From: Streptomyces paludis
GTDB lineage: Bacteria; Actinomycetota; Actinomycetes; Streptomycetales; Streptomycetaceae
Assembly (NCBI RefSeq): GCF_003344965.1
Contig: NZ_CP031194.1
Span: 6,200,001-6,264,000 of the forward strand
Direction of reading: 5' to 3'
DNA: 64,000 bases
Shown: one piece after another, positions 58,948 through 64,000 of the stretch
Numbering within the stretch: the stretch's first letter is position 1
Layout: each line of letters begins with the position of its first letter
Position numbers and translations under genes: made by a program
Notes under the pieces: generated by a model
What the model saw: only the letters and a program-made list of their open reading frames with translations
Databases searched by the model: none
Told to the model about the DNA's origin: nothing

Positions 58948-60357
58948 GTGGGCGGAGTGACCCGAGGTCGTCGTGCGGAGATCCAGCGGGAGGCGTCCCG
59001 GATCCGCGCTCAGTGCCAGCGTGACGGGCACACCCAGGAACGGATCGTCACCACCCTCCGGACGGCGCTGCCGGAGCTGACGGCGCTGGAGGCATGGCGC
59101 CTCGCGCTGGGGTGGTCGCGGCCCCAGGCGATCCGTGAGGTCGCCGCCGTCTACCGGACCGACGGGCTGCTGCCGGCGGGGCTGACGCCGGCCATGCTGT
59201 GCCGGTACGAGCACGGACAGGAGGAGCCCGGCGACGAGTACCGGTTGATGATCTCCCGTGCGTACGGGGCTCGCCCTGACCAGCTTGCCCTGGAGACACG
59301 CTGTCTGTGGTGCAGCACCTGCGCATCCCCGCCGCCGCTCCACTACGGTCAGCACCAGCGCGAGGAGACGATCACCGACCGAAAGGCCCCCATGACGACC
59401 GCCAGCGGGCTGCCCGCCATCCGCGAATCCGTGCAGTGGGCCGTCCTGGACGCGCCAGAAGGCTCCCCTGCCGTCGTCACCCTGGCGGAGGCGGCCGTCG
59501 AGCACTACGCCCTCAACTACAGCAAGCACCCGCCGGCGGTCCTGCTCGAAGAGGTCCGGGGAACCCGCAACCTGCTGTCGACCGCGGTGGCAGCGGCAGA
59601 CCGCGAGACCGCTCAGGGCCTTCGGCGGCAGGTCGGATGGCTGTCCGCGCTTCTCGGTAACCTCGCCTACCACCTGGACGACCGCGCGGGAGCCCGTACC
59701 CATCTCACCTTGGCGGGCGCCCTCGGCGAATCCACCCAGGAGCCGGCGCTGACGGCTTGGACCAGCGGGGCGTTGGCCATGGTCGCCACCGCCCGCAAGG
59801 ACTGGAACCATGCCCGCAGGCACGCCGAATACGGTCTTCAGCACGCCCCCGAGGGCCTGCGCCGCGCGCAGCTCCTGGGCTGGGCCCTGCTGCCCACGCT
59901 CGCTGCCCTCAAACGCGCCCCGGAAGCCGACGACGTCGTCAGCGAAAGCGACGAGATCATGCGCTCCGCCACGGAGATGCCCGGCCGCTTCGGCTACGAC
60001 CGTGCCGAACACCGCCTTCACGTCGCCGAGGCCCACCTGACCCTGGAGCGCTACGACCGGGCCGCCGACGTGGCCCACGAGTCCCTCGCGGCAGCACCTG
60101 CCCACACCCCCGGCTGGGTCGCAGCCACCCTCGTCCTCGCACTCGCCGAAGCCCGCGACGCCCCCGATCAGGCAGCTGGCCGCGCACTGGAGGTACTTGA
60201 CCTCATTCCGCCCGCGCGGCTGCGGGCCACCGCCCGCACCCGTCTCACCCGTCTTGGGTGTCTCCTCACCACGACGACGGCCGGACCGGGAGCCGAACTG
60301 GCCGAGCGCCTGCGCGCCCTTCCGGCACCGATTCGTACCGACGGGACGGCCGCTTAG
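58948..60357 (+). CDS. XRE-type HTH regulator with TPR-like repeats
   Basis: 469 residues with the chosen GTG at 58948 (GGAGGG upstream); the true start may lie within 45 bases. N-terminal HTH-like region (LTALEAWRLALGWSRPQAIREVAAVYR, then AMLCRYEHGQEEPGDEYR) resembles Streptomyces XRE regulators. A CLWCSTC motif could bind metal. The C-terminal ~270 residues are TPR-like helix pairs (HARRHAEYGLQHAPEGLRRAQLLG). Divergent from queD, so probably the cluster-situated regulator. Confidence 0.75.
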   Translation: MGGVTRGRRAEIQREASRIRAQCQRDGHTQERIVTTLRTALPELTALEAWRLALGWSRPQAIREVAAVYRTDGLLPAGLTPAMLCRYEHGQEEPGDEYRLMISRAYGARPDQLALETRCLWCSTCASPPPLHYGQHQREETITDRKAPMTTASGLPAIRESVQWAVLDAPEGSPAVVTLAEAAVEHYALNYSKHPPAVLLEEVRGTRNLLSTAVAAADRETAQGLRRQVGWLSALLGNLAYHLDDRAGARTHLTLAGALGESTQEPALTAWTSGALAMVATARKDWNHARRHAEYGLQHAPEGLRRAQLLGWALLPTLAALKRAPEADDVVSESDEIMRSATEMPGRFGYDRAEHRLHVAEAHLTLERYDRAADVAHESLAAAPAHTPGWVAATLVLALAEARDAPDQAAGRALEVLDLIPPARLRATARTRLTRLGCLLTTTTAGPGAELAERLRALPAPIRTDGTAA

Positions 60358-60553
60358 CCGCGCAGCGCGGAGGACATCCCGCACCGACAGCGCCGGACGC
60401 ACCGAACGGCTACTCACGGGAGCTGTCTCCTTTCACGCCAGGTACGGACAAGATGTGGGGCATTGCCCAGAGCGGCTCGGCATTCCGGCTTGCTCCGGTA
60501 TGACCCAAGGTGTTCGTCAGTGCTGTGGTTTGTCGCTTGCGTGGTGCCCGGGG

Positions 60554-61207
60554 TCAGATCAGCCCGTGCCGTAGTGCGTACGCGACCGCGTGGGACCGGT
60601 TTCGCAGCTGGAGCCTGGTCATGACGTCATGAAGGACGTTCTTTATCGTGCGTTCGGAGTACGCGAGTCGCGTGGCGATCGCCGAGGTGTCGTATCCCTC
60701 GGCGACAAGTCGCAGGACTTCCTTCTCCCTTGAGGAGAGGCCGGCGAAGTACAGGCCGCGCGGACCGAGGACTCGGCCCTGCAACCGTCCCACCTGGTCC
60801 AGGAGCCGGCCGAGAAGATCGGCGGGCACATATCCCTCGCCTTTTGCCACGGAGACGATGACCCGCGCCAGATGGTCCGGGGTCGCCTCCGAGCGTCGTA
60901 CGACTCCGGCCACGCCGCACTCCGCCGCGCTGACCAGCTTCTGTTCGTCGATCTCGGTGGCCACCAGCACTCCGCGCGCGGTACCGCCGCGCTGAATGGC
61001 GCGCAGCGTGCGCAGTGCTTCCTCGTCGATCACATCCACCACCACGACGACCACCTGCGGGGTGAGTTCCTCGTCGTCGGAGGCAAGCAGGCTCACCTCC
61101 GGGCTGGTGCGCAATTGGCTGCTGACTCCCGCCTGGGAAACCGGATCCCGAGCGCGTACTCCCACCGACGTACGGCTTTCCATCCCGTTGTGGGGGGAGA
61201 GGCTCAT
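60554..61207 (-). CDS. LuxR-family response-regulator-like protein
   Basis: 217 residues. The N-terminal half is a degenerate receiver fold (VVVVVVDVIDEEALRTLR), lacking a clear phospho-Asp pocket, and the C-terminal LuxR HTH is LSSREKEVLRLVAEGYDTSAIATRLAYSERTIKNVL. Overlaps the upstream protein gene (ATGA), so it is the last gene of the P450 operon. Ends in YALRHGLI, typical of NarL-type HTH. Confidence 0.82.
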   Translation of the reverse strand: MSLSPHNGMESRTSVGVRARDPVSQAGVSSQLRTSPEVSLLASDDEELTPQVVVVVVDVIDEEALRTLRAIQRGGTARGVLVATEIDEQKLVSAAECGVAGVVRRSEATPDHLARVIVSVAKGEGYVPADLLGRLLDQVGRLQGRVLGPRGLYFAGLSSREKEVLRLVAEGYDTSAIATRLAYSERTIKNVLHDVMTRLQLRNRSHAVAYALRHGLI

Positions 61208-62439
61208 GCTGCGTCGGCCAGGGCGGTGAGGATGATTGTGTCGGTTGTCGAGTCGGTGTGTTCCGGTGTGTCAGCGAGGCGGCGTCGGAGGGCGTGCAGC
61301 GCGGTGGCGGCAGGTGGGAGGCCCACGCGCGTCCGTCGGGTGTCGAGGTCGGCCGGTTCGCGTATGGGGTGCGGCTCCAGATGGTCGGCTGCGATGCGGT
61401 ATTGCGTGCCGAATTCCTGGGGGTGGCCGTTGTTGACGAGGGCGCGGTCGTGGAGGTGTGCCCACTGCGTGGTGGGGGCGTCATCGTTTTTGACGGCTCG
61501 GTGGAGGAGCCGGGCGGCCAGGTGCTGGAAGTTCGGGTCGTGGTCGGCGCGCAGGGCGAGTTGCCACGCGGCTCGGCTCGCGTCGGGGCCGACGAGGTGG
61601 TGGCCGGGCCATCCGTGGTCGGCGAGGATGCGCCGCAGGACGGCCGCGTTGGCGTGGTCGGCGTGCCGGCGCTGGCCGAGGTGGATGGCGTCGAGCTGGT
61701 CGCGGACGAGCCGGGACCAGCGCTCGGTCGACTGCTCGGCGCGGGTCACGAGTTCCCGGGCGAGGTCCGGGTGCAGGGGCGGGGTGGTGGTCATGGCGCG
61801 CTCCGGTAGCGGTTCGGCGGGGCGTGGTTCTGGGGAGACGGTGCAGCGGATGAGGGAGGTGAGCCGGGGGCGCGGCTCGGCCCGGAGTTCGAGCCGGATT
61901 GTCGGCTCTCCATCCGTTCCGGGGCCGGTTCCGCAGGATTCCCAGCCCATGTCGCGAAGAGCGTCGAGGTCACGCCGGTGGGCGGGGGCTTCGGCGCGGA
62001 TGCGTGAGAGTTCGAGGCGGGCGGCGTAGTCGGAGGCCCACAGTGTGATCAGGCGCATGATGCTGTCCCATCGGTCCGGGGCGGTGTGGACGTGGTGGAG
62101 GAACAAGCTGGGTCCGGCTCCGGCGATGCCCCGGTGTGCGAGGTTCGGCTTCTGATCGGGGATCAGGCAGCCGAGCAGGACACCGTCGTCCTCGAACAAC
62201 CCCACGGGCGCGCTCCCCTCGTCACGGAAGAGCCCCGGGATGTCTCTCTGGGAGAGAAGAGGGAGACGCTGGTGCGTGACCAGGCCGAGGCTGTCCCCGA
62301 CGACGAGGGCGTCGGCTTCCGCGCGTTCGGCGGCGGTGCGCAGGGGACGCATCTCGTACGGCGACCGGATCCGTGCGCTGTTTGCGGGCGGTATCCGGAG
62401 GTGTGGTTCGTGCGGGTGCGGGGGACTGGCGGTGCTCAT
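61204..62439 (-). CDS. GNAT-like/DUF6624-like fusion protein
   Basis: 411 residues in two parts. Residues ~25-190 resemble a GNAT acetyltransferase (RTAAERAEADALVVGDSLG, SIMRLITLWASDYAARLELSRIRAEA). Residues ~215-411 (LARELVTRAEQSTERWSRLV, HADHANAAVLRRILADHGWPG) match the DUF6624 pattern found in Streptomyces. A Pro-rich linker joins them. Coupled to the P450-LuxR gene upstream and the LuxR gene downstream by ATGA overlaps. Function unknown. Confidence 0.65.
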   Translation of the reverse strand: MSTASPPHPHEPHLRIPPANSARIRSPYEMRPLRTAAERAEADALVVGDSLGLVTHQRLPLLSQRDIPGLFRDEGSAPVGLFEDDGVLLGCLIPDQKPNLAHRGIAGAGPSLFLHHVHTAPDRWDSIMRLITLWASDYAARLELSRIRAEAPAHRRDLDALRDMGWESCGTGPGTDGEPTIRLELRAEPRPRLTSLIRCTVSPEPRPAEPLPERAMTTTPPLHPDLARELVTRAEQSTERWSRLVRDQLDAIHLGQRRHADHANAAVLRRILADHGWPGHHLVGPDASRAAWQLALRADHDPNFQHLAARLLHRAVKNDDAPTTQWAHLHDRALVNNGHPQEFGTQYRIAADHLEPHPIREPADLDTRRTRVGLPPAATALHALRRRLADTPEHTDSTTDTIILTALADAA

Positions 62440-64000
62440 CGGTTTGCTCCGGCCGAGGGTGCCTTGTTGTGGCTGGTGCCGAGCAGGTTCCAGGCGTGGG
62501 CGAGCACGATGAGCTGGGTGGTGTCGGAGGCTCGGGTCCTGGTGAGCAGCGCGTCGACTTGCGTGCTGACGTCGGCGGGGGCGATGCGGGCGGCTCGGGC
62601 GATGTCGTGGGGATCGGTGTGTTCGGCGACCGCCCGCAGCAGCAGCTGCTCCGCCGGGGAGAGGTCGGGAGTCGGCTTGGTGGTGGTGGGCGGGGTGATC
62701 TGGCCCGTGGTGAGGAGGGTGTGTACGAGGACGTGGAGTGCGCAGCGAGGTGGGGTCTGGAGTTTTCTGCGCAGCGTGCGCATGTAGCTCCTGACGGTGT
62801 GCGGGGAGAGGTGTGCCGCGGTGGCGATGTCGCGGGGTGCGAGGCCGAGCGCGAGGTGTTCGGCGACGCGCTGTTCGGCCGGGGTGAGTGTGATGGTGGC
62901 GGCGCCGGCCGCACGGGTCTTCGCGGTCGGGTTGGAGGTCTGGTTTGTGGCGGGTCGCAGGTGGACGGGGAGGGTCTGGTGTCCGTTGCTGATCAGGGAG
63001 GGCAGTGGCTTGAGTTTCTCGGCGGGTACGGCGAGTTGGAGTTCGGGGAAGCGGTCGAAGAGGAGTTGGAGGGTGGTGGCGATTTCGAGGCGGGCGAGTG
63101 GGGCGCCGAGGCAGAAGTGCACGCCGTGTCCGAAGGCGAGGTGTTCTTTGGTGGGCCGGGTGATGTCGAAGCGGTCGGCGTTCTCGCCGTGCCAGTGGGG
63201 GTGTTGGTTGGCGGCGGCGTAGGAGGCGAGGATCGCCTCGCCGCGGAGGATGGTCTGGCCGTCGGGGAGGGGGATGTCGGTGAGGGCGTAGCGCAGGGGG
63301 AGGTGTTTGATGGCGGGTTCGTGCCGGAGTGTTTCCTCGACGACGTCGTTCCAGTCGGCGCGGCCGGCGCGGAGGTGGGCGAGCTGTTCGGGGTCGGCCA
63401 GCAGGGCGGTGGTGGCGTGGTCGATTCCGTTGACGGTGGTCTCGTACCCCGCGCTGATCATCAGCAGCAGCGTGTCGCGCAGCTCATCATCGGTGAAACC
63501 GCTGCCGTCCCCCTCGGCTTCGTCGTCGCGGGCAGTGATGAGGAAGGACGTCATGTCGTCGCCGGACGCGGTGCGTTTGGCGGCGATCAGCTGGTCGAGG
63601 AGGTTGTAGAGGGCGGCGGTGTTGGTGGCGGCCTGGTCGCGGGTGAGGGTGGTGTCGAAGACTCCGTCGACCACGGCACGGAAGCTGTCGCGCTGGTCGT
63701 CGGGGACGCCGACGAGCCGGCCGATGACCGCGATCGGCAGCGGGTAGGCGAGGTGCTCGCGCAGGTCGATGCTCTCCCCGGCCGGACGGGTGTCGAGGTC
63801 GTCGAGGAGGGCGGTGACGATCGCTTCGACGGCGGACTGCATCGCCTGGACGCGGCGGGCGCTGAACGCCGGGGCGACCATGCGGCGCAGCCGTCGGTGG
63901 TCTCCGCCGTGGGCGGTGAACATGTTGTTGACCGCGATCCACAGGGCGAGCGGCCAGGTGGGGACGGTGTCGGCGAAGGCCGGCCAGTGGGCGCGGCCGT
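62436..64000 (-). CDS. Cytochrome P450 fused to C-terminal LuxR HTH domain (5' end missing)
   Basis: The reading frame is open to the window edge, so the N-terminus is missing. The first ~400 residues form a P450: I-helix SAGYETT, ExxR in EETLR, and heme loop FGHGVHFCLGAPLARLE. One uninterrupted frame then continues through LTPAEQRVAEHLALGLAPRDIATAAHLSPHTVRSYMRTL (a LuxR HTH) and a second HTH-like copy starting LSPAEQLLLRAV. P450s normally end soon after the heme loop region, so this is a true P450-regulator fusion. Perhaps the heme domain acts as a sensor for a ligand or gas (inference). Its stop overlaps the next ATG. Confidence 0.8.
   Translation of the reverse strand, partial: GRAHWPAFADTVPTWPLALWIAVNNMFTAHGGDHRRLRRMVAPAFSARRVQAMQSAVEAIVTALLDDLDTRPAGESIDLREHLAYPLPIAVIGRLVGVPDDQRDSFRAVVDGVFDTTLTRDQAATNTAALYNLLDQLIAAKRTASGDDMTSFLITARDDEAEGDGSGFTDDELRDTLLLMISAGYETTVNGIDHATTALLADPEQLAHLRAGRADWNDVVEETLRHEPAIKHLPLRYALTDIPLPDGQTILRGEAILASYAAANQHPHWHGENADRFDITRPTKEHLAFGHGVHFCLGAPLARLEIATTLQLLFDRFPELQLAVPAEKLKPLPSLISNGHQTLPVHLRPATNQTSNPTAKTRAAGAATITLTPAEQRVAEHLALGLAPRDIATAAHLSPHTVRSYMRTLRRKLQTPPRCALHVLVHTLLTTGQITPPTTTKPTPDLSPAEQLLLRAVAEHTDPHDIARAARIAPADVSTQVDALLTRTRASDTTQLIVLAHAWNLLGTSHNKAPSAGANR

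Noticed and set aside
48372..60357. A possible QueC (nitrile-forming) gene in the deazaguanine cluster
   Set aside because: No PP-loop (SGGxDS) protein was found on either strand within the window. It could still lie outside.

Overview
The window is high-GC actinomycete DNA, almost certainly Streptomyces. Support comes from GTG/TTG starts, ATGA and GTGA start-stop overlaps, a WhiB protein, DUF317 proteins, and Streptomyces-type XRE-TPR and LuxR regulators. No rRNA, tRNA, CRISPR array or transposase was recognised.

1-31.5 kb is a large arsenic (and copper) locus that looks like an undescribed organo-arsenical biosynthetic cluster. The left edge holds a phosphate/arsenate-type ABC importer: a PstS end, a fused PstC-PstA and a PstB. 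A convergent copper-related operon follows (membrane protein, YcnI-like, CopC-CopD fusion, ArsR). Next are a lone Tat-exported molybdopterin oxidoreductase, a second ArsR and a LuxR-type regulator. The biosynthetic core is an EPSP-synthase (AroA) paralogue overlapping a phosphoglycerate-mutase-like enzyme, then a CTP-synthase-like amidotransferase domain. This trio is the signature of the organo-arsenic clusters found by genome mining in S. lividans and S. coelicolor, where the pair is thought to make arsenoenolpyruvate and isomerise it to 3-arsonopyruvate. Here the core is joined to a different set of genes: three ATP-grasp enzymes, a FemX/GNAT-like transferase, an M28 peptidase, an AhpD-like protein, a PLP aminotransferase, a heterodimeric ABC exporter, a CopZ/CopA pair and a second acyltransferase. 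Three very small Cys-Cys-rich proteins are interleaved with them. Four of the enzymes end in -CC, and two ArsR proteins carry an N-terminal CCPP. Two transcription units start at related palindromic operators, and an ArsR gene closes the locus. My inference is that vicinal thiols bind trivalent arsenic while an arsonopyruvate-derived, possibly amino-acid or peptide, arsenical is built and exported.

31.8-43.4 kb is a mobilisable element: DUF317 proteins, a lipoprotein, relaxase and MobC, small coupled ORFs, an SpdB-like membrane protein, a WhiB-HTH protein and a winged-helix protein. Next to these lies about 1.6 kb of non-coding DNA with three diverged copies of one module.

43.4-48.3 kb carries single genes: XRE regulator, thioesterase, SDR with a divergent AraC, and NUDIX.

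48.4-60.4 kb is a second biosynthetic cluster on the minus strand. It has FolE, QueD and QueE for 7-carboxy-7-deazaguanine but no QueC in the window. With them are a phosphoribosyltransferase, a HAD phosphatase, a PurC-like ligase, two thymidylate-kinase-like proteins, a radical SAM enzyme and a DegT aminotransferase, with a divergent XRE-TPR regulator. A deazaguanine carboxylate or carboxamide nucleoside is the likely product type. The window ends in an operon with a cytochrome P450 fused to LuxR DNA-binding domains, a GNAT-DUF6624-like protein and a LuxR regulator.
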